A stretch of DNA of 64,000 nucleotides from Streptomyces sp. NBC_00443 (GCF_036014175.1 NZ_CP107917.1:3348001-3412000); one strand, 5' to 3'; counted from the first letter of the stretch, positions 8,771 to 17,634 are shown. Notes: a model not told the origin generated them from the sequence alone. Program-made: numbers and translations.

Positions 8771-9517
8771 ATGACTGCGCCCGTCCCCGACGTACCCTCG
8801 GACACGCCGGCCGCCGGCCGCGACTCCGGCGCGCCCTCCCTGCAGCACCAGATCGCGCACCACGCCCAGCAGCTCTCGGACGAGATCAAGCCCAGACTCC
8901 GCGGCTGGCTGCACCTCGGCATGTTCCCGGCCGCGCTCGTCGCGGGCCTGGCACTCACCGCCCTCGCCGACTCCCCTCGGGGCCGGCTGGCCTGCGGGAT
9001 CTACGCCCTCACGGCCTGTCTGCTGTTCGGCGTGAGCGCGCTGTACCACCGGGGCAACTGGAGCCCGCGCATGGACGGCATCCTGCGCCGGCTCGATCAC
9101 GCCAACATCTTCCTGATCATCGCGGGCACGTACACGCCACTGACGATGCTGCTGCTGCCGGGCGCCAAGGGCCAGTGGCTGCTGTGGGGCATCTGGGGCG
9201 CGGCCGCGGCGGGCATCGTCTTCCGGGTGTTCTGGGTCGGCGCCCCGCGCTGGCTCTACACGCCCTGCTACATCGCGATGGGCTGGGCGGCCGTCTTCTT
9301 CCTGCCGGACTTCATGCGCACGGGCGGCATCGCGGTGCTGGTCCTGGTGATCGTCGGCGGCCTCCTCTACAGCGCGGGCGGCGTGATCTACGGCATCAAG
9401 CGCCCGAACCCGTCACCCCGCTGGTTCGGCTTCCACGAGGTGTTCCACTCCTTCACGCTGGCGGCGTTCGTCGTCCACTACGTGGGGATCTCGCTGGTGG
9501 CCTACCAGCACGCGTAG
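8771..9517 (+). CDS. Hemolysin III / PAQR-family membrane protein
   Basis: 248 residues with a soluble N-terminus and about seven membrane segments. Family-specific metal-site residues are visible: SALYHRGNW, LDHANIFLIIAGTYTP, and HEVFHSFTLAAFVVH near the C-terminus, the Ser-His-Asp-His set of the PAQR/CREST hydrolase fold. Bacterial members are called hemolysin III but their role in free-living actinomycetes is unclear; lipid or ceramidase-like hydrolysis has been proposed for the superfamily. ATG 8771 was chosen over ATG 8762, which overlaps the -10 element. A strong terminator follows. Confidence 0.88.
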   Translation: MTAPVPDVPSDTPAAGRDSGAPSLQHQIAHHAQQLSDEIKPRLRGWLHLGMFPAALVAGLALTALADSPRGRLACGIYALTACLLFGVSALYHRGNWSPRMDGILRRLDHANIFLIIAGTYTPLTMLLLPGAKGQWLLWGIWGAAAAGIVFRVFWVGAPRWLYTPCYIAMGWAAVFFLPDFMRTGGIAVLVLVIVGGLLYSAGGVIYGIKRPNPSPRWFGFHEVFHSFTLAAFVVHYVGISLVAYQHA

Positions 9518-9538
9518 CCCACCACACGGCCTCTACGA

Positions 9539-9568
9539 GGGCCACGGCTTCCCGGCCGTGGCCCTTTT
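9539..9568 (+). terminator. Rho-independent terminator
   Basis: GGGCCACGGC (9539-9548), six-base loop, GCCGTGGCCC (9555-9564), then TTTT. Perfect 10-bp stem with a U-run, ending the hemolysin-III transcript. Confidence 0.85.
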
Positions 9569-9583
9569 CCGCGCCCAAAAACA

Positions 9584-9613
9584 TTGACGGCATCTCTCTT
9601 TTGAGAGTTACTT
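9584..9613 (+). promoter_or_regulatory. tetR promoter with overlapping operator-like dyad
   Basis: -35 TTGACG (9584-9589), 18-base spacer, -10 TTACTT (9608-9613), start codon at 9621, so leaderless or nearly so. In the spacer, CTCTC-TTTT-GAGAG (9594-9607) is a perfect dyad, a good autoregulatory operator for the TetR protein it precedes. Confidence 0.55.
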
Positions 9614-9620
9614 TCATTTC

Positions 9621-10265
9621 ATGCCCACTAGCCCCATGACCCCCGCGCACTCCTCTCCCCTGACCGACCGCCCCAAGCTGGGGCTTCGTGAGCGGAAGAA
9701 GATCAAGACCCGGACGGCGATCCGTGACGCGACGTACGCACTGATCAAGCAGCAGGGCTACGACGCCACCACGATCGAGCAGATCGCCGAGGGTGCCGAG
9801 GTGTCGCCGTCCACGGTCTTCCGCTACTTCCCGACCAAGGAGGACATCGTCCTCACGGACGAGTACGACCCGATCCTGCCGGCCGAACTGCGCGGGCGGC
9901 CGGCGGACGAGCCGTGGACGGAGTCCCTGCGGCACGTCATGCGACTGGCCATCCGAGCCGGGACGGAGGAGGGGCCGGAGGTCGTCCGGCTGCGGTCGCA
10001 TCTGCTGGTCCAGGTCCCGGCCGTACGGTCCCGGATGCTGGAGAGCATGTCGGTCACCGGCCGGATGCTCGCCGAGGCCGTCGCCGAGCGCAACGGACTC
10101 GACCGGGACAGCCTGGAGGCGCGGGTCTACACGATGTCCCTGATCGGCGGCCTCGCGGAGATCTCCCTGTACTGGGCCGAGAACGACTTCAAGGACGACC
10201 TCCTCGATCTCCTCGACCGCACCCTGGACGTCATCGAGCACGGCCTCCCCGCGAAGAACACCTGA
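9621..10265 (+). CDS. TetR/AcrR-family transcriptional regulator
   Basis: 214 residues. The N-terminal helix-turn-helix spans about residues 26-72, with TTIEQIAEGAEVSPSTVFRYF as the HTH core (recognition helix STVFRYF). The C-terminal ligand domain (about 90-205) is of the common TetR_C type found beside transporters. ATG 9621 sits just beyond a promoter whose spacer contains a perfect dyad, suggesting autorepression. The regulated target is not evident: neighbours are a hemolysin-III gene and a Mut7-C gene, neither an efflux pump. Confidence 0.93.
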   Translation: MPTSPMTPAHSSPLTDRPKLGLRERKKIKTRTAIRDATYALIKQQGYDATTIEQIAEGAEVSPSTVFRYFPTKEDIVLTDEYDPILPAELRGRPADEPWTESLRHVMRLAIRAGTEEGPEVVRLRSHLLVQVPAVRSRMLESMSVTGRMLAEAVAERNGLDRDSLEARVYTMSLIGGLAEISLYWAENDFKDDLLDLLDRTLDVIEHGLPAKNT

Positions 10266-10298
10266 GGCGCGGGCCCTGGGGCGTGACATGCTGACCAG

Positions 10299-11027
10299 GT
10301 GAACGGTCCCGAGATCCACGTGGAGTTCGCCCCCGAACTGCGCCTGGTCCTCCCCAACGGACGGCGCCAGGACGGTGCCGCCCAGGTCACCGCCGACGGC
10401 GTCTCGACCCTCGGCCATGTCGTCGAGTCCCTCGGCATCCCGCTGACCGAGGTCGGCCCGCTGGTCGCGGACGGCCACGAGGTGCCGGTCTCGCACATCC
10501 CGGCGGCCGGCCAGTCCGTTGCCGTACGGCCCGTCGAGCGGCCCCAGCGGGTGCCCGGCGCGCCGCTGCGCTTCCTGCTCGACGTCCACCTCGGCACCCT
10601 CGCCCGCCGTATGCGCCTGCTCGGCGTGGACACGGCGTACGAGTCGACGGACATCGGCGACCCGGCGCTGGCCGCCCTCTCAGCAGCCGAGCAGCGGGTC
10701 ATGCTCAGCCGGGACCGGGGCCTGCTGCGGCGCCGCGAACTGTGGGCCGGCGCGTATGTCTACAGCACCCGCCCCGAGGACCAACTCCGCGACATCCTGG
10801 ACCGGTTCCGCCCCGAGCTGCGGCCCTGGACCCGCTGCACGGCCTGCAACGGCCTGCTGAAGGAGGCCACCAAGGAGGAGGTGGCGCACCAGCTGGAGGG
10901 CGGCACGCAGCGGTCGTACGACGTCTTCGCGCAGTGCACCGAGTGCGGGCGCGCGTACTGGAAGGGCGCGCACCACGAGCAGCTGGTGGCCATCGTGGAG
11001 CGCGCCCTTGCGGACTACGGCGGCTAA
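10299..11027 (+). CDS. Mut7-C RNase-domain protein with ubiquitin-like N-terminus
   Basis: 242 residues from GTG 10299. Residues about 1-85 match the Mut7-C ubiquitin-like domain; residues about 87-240 are the Mut7-C PIN-fold RNase domain, with the acidic start FLLDVHLGTLARRMRLLGVDT, a second acid in LSRDRGLLRRR and a zinc ribbon RCTACNG ... QCTECGRAYW. Such proteins are predicted RNases, substrate unknown. The stop TAA (11025-11027) shares bases with the TAG of the convergent oxidase gene: a 4-base tail-to-tail overlap with no room for a terminator. Confidence 0.88.
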   Translation: MNGPEIHVEFAPELRLVLPNGRRQDGAAQVTADGVSTLGHVVESLGIPLTEVGPLVADGHEVPVSHIPAAGQSVAVRPVERPQRVPGAPLRFLLDVHLGTLARRMRLLGVDTAYESTDIGDPALAALSAAEQRVMLSRDRGLLRRRELWAGAYVYSTRPEDQLRDILDRFRPELRPWTRCTACNGLLKEATKEEVAHQLEGGTQRSYDVFAQCTECGRAYWKGAHHEQLVAIVERALADYGG

Positions 11028-13441
11028 CGCCGGGTCACATCACCCTTTCCGCAGGCGATTCCGTCCCTGTTCGTGTCCAGCCGCAGCGGGTCGTCCTTGC
11101 CGTTGACCTTGAGGCGGCCGTAGTCGTTCTTCTTCAGCCAGTCGCAGCGGGCCTTCGTCGTCGCCTTCACGGTCGGCGGGAAGTCGGTCGGCACGCAGAC
11201 GTTGGCGGAGCCGTAGTGCCGGTCGCAGCCGGAGACGGTCGGGCTGACCTTCTGCGACGTGCGCTTCTTGCCGGGGCCCGTGACCTTGCCCTTGAGGTTG
11301 TCGGCGAAGTCGTGGACGTGCGCCGAGGAATCCGTGGCGCTCAGGGCCTGCGGGCCCTGGAGGTGCACCCACTTGGCCACCGACGGCACTCCGTTCGCGT
11401 CGACCGCGAAGAGCATGTACCAGCCGGGCGGGGCCAGGTTGGGGTTGCTCGTCACGTTCAGGTCGACGTTGTTGCCGTCGACCGACAGGGGCAGATCCAC
11501 GAAGCGCTGGTTCGGGTCCGAGGAGTGCGTGACGGCGGCCGGGCGGATCAGCTCGGCCTTGGCGATGGGCCGGTCGACGGTGATCCGCTGGGTGTCGCCG
11601 TACGTCCACTCCGTGTCGATGACCGAAGTGATCGTCGGGCGTTCGCCCTTGAGGAGATAGGGCGGGGTGTAGATCGACACGTCGTGGTTCCAGGAGCCGT
11701 TGCCCGGGTTGTCGCCGGTGGCCATCACACGGCCGTCGGGCAGCAGGAACGCCGACGAGTGATAGCCGCGCTCCTCCGGGTCGGCCGCCACCGGGTCGAA
11801 GGTGTTCGTCGCCGGGTCGTAGAGCGACGACTCGAACACCGGGTTGGCCCGGTTGTGCAGCGCGCCTCCCGTCTCCAGAACCTTGCCGTCGGGCAGGAGC
11901 ACCACGGAGGGGTACATCTTGCCCTGGTTGCCGGTCTGCGGGACCTTGCCGTTGCCGAAGTCGACGGTGCCCTGCGGGAGCGGCGGGCCGGCGACGTAGG
12001 ACGGGTTGGGCTGCTTGAGGTCGATGACGTCGGTGAGGCGGTTCGCGTCCGGGTTGGAGTCGATGTTGCCGCCGCCGATGGTGAGGACCTTCTGGTCCTG
12101 GGCCGGTGGCAGCAGCACGCTCGCGGACTGGTCGCGCTCGTCCTTGCGCTGCAGGCCGGGGACCTGCGTGATCGTGTTGGCGTCGTAGTCGTAGATCGCC
12201 GATCCGGTGCCCGGGATGTTGTTGCCGAAGACATGGCTGCCCGAGTAGAAGAGGCGGCCGTCCTGCATCAGGATCATCGACGGGTACAGGCCCCAGTACG
12301 ACCAGGTCTGGTTGACCTTCCAGAGCTCCAGCCACTTCTGCTCGGCGTCCGACCACAGCTCGGCGGCGACCGAGCCGGTCGAGTCCTCCTTCAGCCCGCC
12401 GAAGGAGATCACGTCACCGTTGCCGAGGATCGTGGCCGACGGGTACCAGTGGCCGTCGTTCATGTCGTTCGTCTTGCTGTACGTCTCCGAGACCGGGTCG
12501 AAGATGTACGAGTCCTTGTAGCCCTGGTATCCGATCGTGCCGTCGGCCGACGGATAGCCCTTGTTGCCGCTCATCACGAGCACACGCCCGTCGTCGAGCT
12601 GGACATGGCCGGCGCAGAACATGTCCTTGGGCGTGGGGATCGTCTTGTACGTGCCGTTCTGCGGGTCGTAGACCGCGCTGGTGAACGTGCCGGCCTCGAA
12701 CGCCGTCGGGTCGTTCCCGGAGCCTGCGATCAGCAGCACCTTGCCGTTGTTGAGGACGACGGAGTGCATGGAGCGGACGGGGTTCTTCGTGGGCAGCACG
12801 TCCCAGCGGCCGTCGGCGCACTCCTGAGCCGTCCCCGTGCACACCGGGTCCGGGACCGGTTCGGCGACCTGGTCCATCGTGTAGTCGTCGGTGGTGACGG
12901 AGCCGGTGCCGTACACGGAGACACCCCAGGCGATCCGGTCGGTGCCGGCGGGCACCTCGGGCGTACGGACCGTCGCCTCGGTCCAACCGGCCGCCATCTC
13001 CAGCGTCTTGAGGTCGGTCCAGTACTGCCAGCCCGCAGTCGCGTCGTGCCGGAAGAGAGTGACCGAGGTGTCGGGGGTGGTCGACTTGTACCAGAGCCCC
13101 AGGTCGTACTGCTTGCCCGGCGTGACGACCGGCGCGCAGTCGGCGGACTCAGTGATCAGCGCCTTGCGGTCGCCCTCGACACGGCGGGTCAGCGACACCT
13201 TCATCGCCTTGGAGCCGCTGTGGGCGTCCGTCGTCGTCTCGAAGGTGAAGTCGTTGTCGCCCCAGCCGGACTTCTTCCAGCAGTAGGGCATGTCGTCGTT
13301 GCCGGCGGTCTCGAAGCCGGGGTTCTTGATGAGGTTGGCGGCGGAGGCGGACTCCGGCGAGGTGAGAAGGAGGCCTCCAGTGAGGCCCATCACGGCCAGC
13401 AGGGCCGTTCTCCTCCCGGATCTCTTGCGGCTGGTTCTCAT
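11024..13441 (-). CDS. Secreted radical-copper oxidase (galactose oxidase / GlxA-like) with CBM and excalibur domains
   Basis: 805 residues from ATG 13441, which overlaps the preceding stop by four bases. Signal peptide 1-34 (cleavage after ASA). Residues about 35-185 are a carbohydrate-binding-like beta-sandwich beginning NLIKNPGFE; about 200-700 is a Kelch propeller plus DUF1929; the C-terminus (about 735-805) is cysteine-rich and ends in an excalibur-like DTNRDGIACGKG calcium motif. All cofactor residues of galactose oxidase can be matched: Cys276 (MFCAGH), Tyr333 (GHWYPS), Tyr560-His561 (GYHSS) and His639 (VTHSSD). Family members oxidise primary alcohols of sugars or small aldehydes to give H2O2. 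Unlike GlxA of the cslA locus it carries extra N- and C-terminal modules. It follows three glycosyltransferases, so it probably modifies their glycan outside the cell. Confidence 0.9.
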   Translation of the reverse strand: MRTSRKRSGRRTALLAVMGLTGGLLLTSPESASAANLIKNPGFETAGNDDMPYCWKKSGWGDNDFTFETTTDAHSGSKAMKVSLTRRVEGDRKALITESADCAPVVTPGKQYDLGLWYKSTTPDTSVTLFRHDATAGWQYWTDLKTLEMAAGWTEATVRTPEVPAGTDRIAWGVSVYGTGSVTTDDYTMDQVAEPVPDPVCTGTAQECADGRWDVLPTKNPVRSMHSVVLNNGKVLLIAGSGNDPTAFEAGTFTSAVYDPQNGTYKTIPTPKDMFCAGHVQLDDGRVLVMSGNKGYPSADGTIGYQGYKDSYIFDPVSETYSKTNDMNDGHWYPSATILGNGDVISFGGLKEDSTGSVAAELWSDAEQKWLELWKVNQTWSYWGLYPSMILMQDGRLFYSGSHVFGNNIPGTGSAIYDYDANTITQVPGLQRKDERDQSASVLLPPAQDQKVLTIGGGNIDSNPDANRLTDVIDLKQPNPSYVAGPPLPQGTVDFGNGKVPQTGNQGKMYPSVVLLPDGKVLETGGALHNRANPVFESSLYDPATNTFDPVAADPEERGYHSSAFLLPDGRVMATGDNPGNGSWNHDVSIYTPPYLLKGERPTITSVIDTEWTYGDTQRITVDRPIAKAELIRPAAVTHSSDPNQRFVDLPLSVDGNNVDLNVTSNPNLAPPGWYMLFAVDANGVPSVAKWVHLQGPQALSATDSSAHVHDFADNLKGKVTGPGKKRTSQKVSPTVSGCDRHYGSANVCVPTDFPPTVKATTKARCDWLKKNDYGRLKVNGKDDPLRLDTNRDGIACGKGDVTRR

Positions 13442-14643
13442 GCGGAACTCCTTGCTGTGCGGCTCCCGCGCCCGGTGCCCTTCCCGCTCCGGCGCGGCAG
13501 ATAGACCAGCGCTTCGGTACCGACGAAACGCAGGACGAAGGTGATGACCAGGGCCATCGCGGTGGCCGGCAGCACGGCCAGCCCGAACTGCCCGACGAGC
13601 AGCGCGATCAGCGGGATGCGCAGCACCAGGTCGGCGTTGGCGAGCAGCGCGAACCGTGCGGTGCGGTCGGCCCAGTGGCGGTGGATGCGGCGGTCGCGGA
13701 ACAGCAGCTTCTCGATGAGCAGGAAGTTCCAGGCCACGCCGAACTGGTTGGCGACTATCTCCGCCGGGAGATAGTGCAGCCCCGCCTGGGTCAGCGCCCA
13801 CAGCGCGGCCAGGTTCGGCACGAAACCCGTCAGCCCGATCAGCCCGAACACCACCATCCGGGACAGCGGGTCGGCCGTACGCAGCCCGGCGAGGTGCCGC
13901 AGGAAACGCCGGCCCTCCGCCGCGGTGGACTTGGACTCCCCCGCGAACCGGTCCTGGAACAGGAACGGCACCTCGGTGACCGCACGTGGGCGGCTGCGCA
14001 CCGCCAGCTCCAGCAGGATCTTGTAACCGAGCGGCTTCAGCGCCTCCGCCGTGATGTCGCTGCGCCGGATCGCGAAGAAGCCGCTCATCGGGTCGCTGAT
14101 GCCGTGCAGCCGGCGCGGGAAGAGGGACTTGGTCAGCCAGGTCGCGCCACGCGACACCGCCACCCGGTAGCTGCCGGCGAGCCCGGCCCGGCTGCCGCCC
14201 TTGATGTACCGGGAGGCGACGACGAGCCCGGCGTTCGCGCGCTCGCCGGTGGCGACCAGGTCCGGGACCAGGGACGGCGGGTGCTGGCAGTCGCCGTCCA
14301 TGACGACGATCCAGTCCGACCCGGCCGCCTTCATCCCCTCGACGACCGCGCCGCCGAGCCCGCCGACGGGTTCGTCCCGGTGGATGACGGTGACGGGGAA
14401 CGGGCAGTCCTGCGCCGCTTCCTTGATGACCTGCGGGGTGTCGTCGCTGGAGTCGTCCACGAAGACGACCTCGCAGGGCAGCCGGGACGGCACCGACTCG
14501 GTGATCTGGTGCAGCAACTGCCGTACGTTCGCCGACTCGTTGTAGGTCGGTACGACGATGGTGACGGCGCCCGGCTCGGGCACCTCGGCAGCGTCCACCG
14601 ACGGATCGCCCAGCTCTCCGGGGGCGGTGTACTCGTGCGTCAT
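13438..14643 (-). CDS. Dolichol-phosphate-mannose-synthase-like GT2 fused to GtrA
   Basis: 401 residues. Residues about 28-255 are a GT2 domain with IVVPTYNESANV, nucleotide site VFVDDSSDD and metal site VVMDGDCQHPP. Residues about 275-390 form four membrane helices of the GtrA family. GT2 enzymes of this type transfer a sugar from an NDP- or GDP-donor to polyprenyl phosphate, and GtrA domains are associated with flipping such lipids. ATG 14643 overlaps the stop of the PMT-like gene; its own TGA overlaps the oxidase ATG. It therefore probably makes the lipid-linked sugar donor used by the upstream-encoded PMT-like enzyme. Confidence 0.92.
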   Translation of the reverse strand: MTHEYTAPGELGDPSVDAAEVPEPGAVTIVVPTYNESANVRQLLHQITESVPSRLPCEVVFVDDSSDDTPQVIKEAAQDCPFPVTVIHRDEPVGGLGGAVVEGMKAAGSDWIVVMDGDCQHPPSLVPDLVATGERANAGLVVASRYIKGGSRAGLAGSYRVAVSRGATWLTKSLFPRRLHGISDPMSGFFAIRRSDITAEALKPLGYKILLELAVRSRPRAVTEVPFLFQDRFAGESKSTAAEGRRFLRHLAGLRTADPLSRMVVFGLIGLTGFVPNLAALWALTQAGLHYLPAEIVANQFGVAWNFLLIEKLLFRDRRIHRHWADRTARFALLANADLVLRIPLIALLVGQFGLAVLPATAMALVITFVLRFVGTEALVYLPRRSGKGTGRGSRTARSSA

Positions 14644-16289
14644 CGAACCCCTCCGGAGGCTGTCAGGATCTGGCGGATCTCGATGCGGTCCGCGCCGGTG
14701 CCGAACACGGCGACCGGCTTCGAGTGCTCCATGGCCGCCTTGACGTTGGGCAGGTCGACCGCGTCCCGCCGCACCGTCGGCGAGGCGACGACGTAGTCGA
14801 GGTCCTTCCAGCCGCGCGGCATCGTCTTCGTCACGGCCGGGTCGAGGTCGGCCTTGTAGAACCAGATGGCGCCGAGCCCGGGCTCGTACCCGGCGTGCAC
14901 CAGGTCCAGCCACAGCGCGTCGTCCACGAGCACCCGGGTGTCCTTCGGGTCCTCCACCTCCGTGGCCAGCCACTTCGAGGCGGCCTGGTAGGGCGCGTTG
15001 GCGTCGGCGGTGACGGCGGTGTGGGCGCCGTCGTACCAGCGGGGTACGACATAGGCTCCGGCCGCGAGCGCGAGGACGGCCGCGAGGGCGTACCGCCCGC
15101 CGGTGACGTACCGGTTCTCGGCCTCGGAACGCCGTCGCCGCAGTACGGCGTGGGCGACGGAGGCCGTGCCGCCGGCAAGGACCAGGGCGAGGAACGGCAG
15201 CGCCTGGATGACGTACATCGCGGGCAGGTAGCCGGTGGGGCGCATGGCCACCAGGGCGAGGATCACCACCGCGAAGGAGGGACCGGCCAGCGCGCGTGCC
15301 GTCACCGACCAGCGCCAGGTGACCAGGAGCAGCAGGCCGCCCGCGAGGCCTCCGACGATGAGGACTCGGTCGTAGTAGAGCCACGACTGCAGGACGCCCC
15401 AGGAGCCGGAGCCCTGGTCGAGGATGAAGCCCGAACCGGGTCTGGTCATCTGGTACTTGATGCCGTCCCAGAGCGAGACGTGCCCGCTGCCCGGGAACAA
15501 CTCGCCCTTCAGCAGGGCGAACAGCGGGTACGACAGGCCGATCAGCACACAGGCGGTGACGGCGCCGGTCAGGGCGAACTTGCGGGTGTCGCGGTGGCTG
15601 TGCCGCCACATGGTGACGAAGACCGCCGGGAGGACGAAGAGCATCGTCTCCTTGGTCAGCACGGCCGTGGCCGCCGCGATCCCGGCGCCGAAGTGGTGCC
15701 AGAGGTGGCGGCTCGGGGAGGCGGCGAGGGCGAACGCGAGGAGCGTCCACATCACCGCGAGGTTGTCGAGGAAGATCTCCCGCTGGAGGACGACCGACAG
15801 CGGCGAGAGCCCGAACAGGACCATGCCGAGCCCGGCCGCCCAGCGCGGCAGGGACAGCCGGCGCCCGAGCACGTAGACGAGGACCGCGCTGACCGCGCTG
15901 ATGACGAGCATCGCGGCCCGCATGGAGCCGACGGTCATCGACTCGGGGCTGAGTGCGGCCGGTATCCAGGTCAGCAGGGCGAGCTGGATCCAGCCGAGCG
16001 GCGGGTGGTCGTACCAGTACGTGTAGTGGGCGAGGCCGCGGCCCTCCTGGACGGCCCAGGCCTGGGCGAGGTAGGTGCCCTCGTCGTCGCTGAGGGTCGG
16101 GTAGTCGGCGATGTTCGAGCCCTGTACGACGAGGATCGCGACGAGGAGCACGCCGCACAGGATCAGGTCGGGCCGGGACGAACGCAGTCGCGTCGGCGGG
16201 GTTGTTCGGGTGGTCGAACGCGTCGTGGGCGCAGGCTGCCGCTGCGCGGGGACCTTGACCGTGGTCACCGCGGGAAGGGTGGAGGTCAC
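14640..16289 (-). CDS. PMT/ArnT-like multispanning glycosyltransferase (GT-C)
   Basis: 549 residues, about eleven hydrophobic helices after a basic N-terminus of about 40 residues, then a periplasmic-type C-terminal domain from about 430. The first external loop holds LSDDEGTYLAQAWAVQEG, the acidic pair typical of GT-C/GT39-83 enzymes, followed by YDHPPLGW, the conserved ArnT-type loop. Such enzymes use polyprenyl-phosphate sugars to glycosylate lipids, proteins or polymers outside the membrane. ATG 16289 overlaps the stop of the GT2 gene (ATGA). The GT2-GtrA gene right after it would supply the donor. Acceptor unknown. Confidence 0.9.
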   Translation of the reverse strand: MTSTLPAVTTVKVPAQRQPAPTTRSTTRTTPPTRLRSSRPDLILCGVLLVAILVVQGSNIADYPTLSDDEGTYLAQAWAVQEGRGLAHYTYWYDHPPLGWIQLALLTWIPAALSPESMTVGSMRAAMLVISAVSAVLVYVLGRRLSLPRWAAGLGMVLFGLSPLSVVLQREIFLDNLAVMWTLLAFALAASPSRHLWHHFGAGIAAATAVLTKETMLFVLPAVFVTMWRHSHRDTRKFALTGAVTACVLIGLSYPLFALLKGELFPGSGHVSLWDGIKYQMTRPGSGFILDQGSGSWGVLQSWLYYDRVLIVGGLAGGLLLLVTWRWSVTARALAGPSFAVVILALVAMRPTGYLPAMYVIQALPFLALVLAGGTASVAHAVLRRRRSEAENRYVTGGRYALAAVLALAAGAYVVPRWYDGAHTAVTADANAPYQAASKWLATEVEDPKDTRVLVDDALWLDLVHAGYEPGLGAIWFYKADLDPAVTKTMPRGWKDLDYVVASPTVRRDAVDLPNVKAAMEHSKPVAVFGTGADRIEIRQILTASGGVR

Positions 16290-17548
16290 GCAGGAACGTC
16301 CTCTCGGTTCACGTGCGCGAGATGTGCGCCGACGTGGCTGGTCAGCTCCCAGTCATTGCGGCCGCGTTGCTCACGCCATACGGCGCGGATGGCGGCGCCG
16401 GCGAGGAGCACCTGGTAGAAGGGGCCGCCCACGATGAGCTTCAGGTAGTGGACGAAGCGGACCCGGAGCCCGTACTGCTTGCCGAAGTCGTGCAGTCCGA
16501 CGACCTCGAAGACGAACGTGACGAGCGCCGTCACGGCCGGCAGGAAGGTGATGAACGCGATGCTCACCGGCACGTCGAGGAAGAGCGCGATCGCCACGTT
16601 GAGCGGGATGATCAGCCCGGTGAAGGCCTGCAGGAACGGCGTGGTGAGCGTGTAGCGGGCCAGCAACCGCTGCCCGAACGTGGGCAGTTGCTTCCAGTCC
16701 TTCTTCCGGTAGACCTGAAGGAAGCCCTGGTTCCAGCGGGTGCGCTGCTTGAGCAGCGACACCAGGCTGCCGGGCGTCTCCTCCTTGGTCACCATGTCGG
16801 AGTCGTAGGCGACGACGACCTTCTTGCCGACGCTGGACAGCCGCACGCCCAGATCGCAGTCCTCGGCGAGGCAGTTCGAGTCCCAGCCGTCGGCTTCCCT
16901 GAGCACGTCCGTCCGGACGAAGACGGTGTTGCCGCCGAGCGGGATGAACCCCTTCTGCGCGTGCAGGTGCAGCCGCGAGCGGAACCAGAAGAAGTACTCC
17001 AGGCAGTTGCGCAGGCTGTACCAGCTGGAGTGGAAGTTGATGAGCTGGACCCCGCCCTGGACGACATCCGCCCCGGTCGTCCGGAACGCGTGGTCCACGT
17101 GCGCGAGGAGCTCCGGATGGACCTGGTCCTCGGCGTCGAAGACCCCGACGACATCGCCGCGGCAGTGCGGCAGCGCCGTGTTCATGGCCTTCGGTTTGTT
17201 CTTCTTCTCGTGGGTGTCGACGACGACACGGACGCGCGGATCACGTGCCGCGGCCCGCTCCGCGACCTCAGTGGTCTCCGGGTCGTCGTGCCCGACGATG
17301 ACGATGATCTCGTAGTCGGTGTGTGTGGACTCCAGCAGCCGCTGGATGGTGTGGTCCAGCACGGCTTGTTCGTGCCGGGCCGGCAACAGCAGCGAGAACG
17401 ACACGTGCTCGCCGCCGTCCGGTCTGCTGAACCGGGTGGAGGCGAGCACTTCGGGCGTACGCCACGCGTGCATCTGCCACCACAAGGTGAAAGCCGCCAT
17501 CCAGAACAAGGCCAGCGAGACGACGGCTATGAAGACAGACGTCAGCAA
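16286..17548 (-). CDS. Processive GT2 glycosyltransferase, cellulose/hyaluronan synthase-like
   Basis: GT2 synthase with an N-terminal membrane helix, a cytosolic catalytic domain and four C-terminal helices. Catalytic signatures are in order: LLLPARHEQ, VGHDDPETT (first Asp), FDAEDQVHPE (DxD-like), LAEDCDLG (base region) and QRTRWNQG, the QxxRW motif of processive synthases. First gene of the operon. The start is uncertain: TTG 17584 opens the frame but has no ribosome site, whereas TTG 17548 follows GGGGGG at 4-5 bases and begins directly at the membrane helix, giving 420 residues; I chose it. No BcsA PilZ domain is seen. Polymer and sugar are unknown. Confidence 0.88.
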   Translation of the reverse strand: MLTSVFIAVVSLALFWMAAFTLWWQMHAWRTPEVLASTRFSRPDGGEHVSFSLLLPARHEQAVLDHTIQRLLESTHTDYEIIVIVGHDDPETTEVAERAAARDPRVRVVVDTHEKKNKPKAMNTALPHCRGDVVGVFDAEDQVHPELLAHVDHAFRTTGADVVQGGVQLINFHSSWYSLRNCLEYFFWFRSRLHLHAQKGFIPLGGNTVFVRTDVLREADGWDSNCLAEDCDLGVRLSSVGKKVVVAYDSDMVTKEETPGSLVSLLKQRTRWNQGFLQVYRKKDWKQLPTFGQRLLARYTLTTPFLQAFTGLIIPLNVAIALFLDVPVSIAFITFLPAVTALVTFVFEVVGLHDFGKQYGLRVRFVHYLKLIVGGPFYQVLLAGAAIRAVWREQRGRNDWELTSHVGAHLAHVNREDVPA

Positions 17549-17634
17549 CAGATCCCCCCAGATCCCCAATGCCCCCTGTCGCAACGGTGAGTTACAACCG
17601 TCGCGTCACTGTGGAGACATTAAGGGGGATCTGT
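17548..17634 (-). promoter_or_regulatory. Long-range inverted repeat over the operon leader and ribosome site
   Basis: ACAGATCCCCC at 17548-17558 (plus strand) is perfectly complementary to GGGGGATCTGT at 17624-17634, 11 bp with a 65-base loop. In the minus-strand mRNA the downstream arm is the purine-rich ribosome site GGGGGG plus the first base of the proposed TTG, so pairing would hide it. Confidence 0.4.

Noticed and set aside
10742..13504. 920-codon plus-strand open frame
   Set aside because: Antisense to the radical-copper oxidase gene, with low-complexity Val/Arg/Gly composition.
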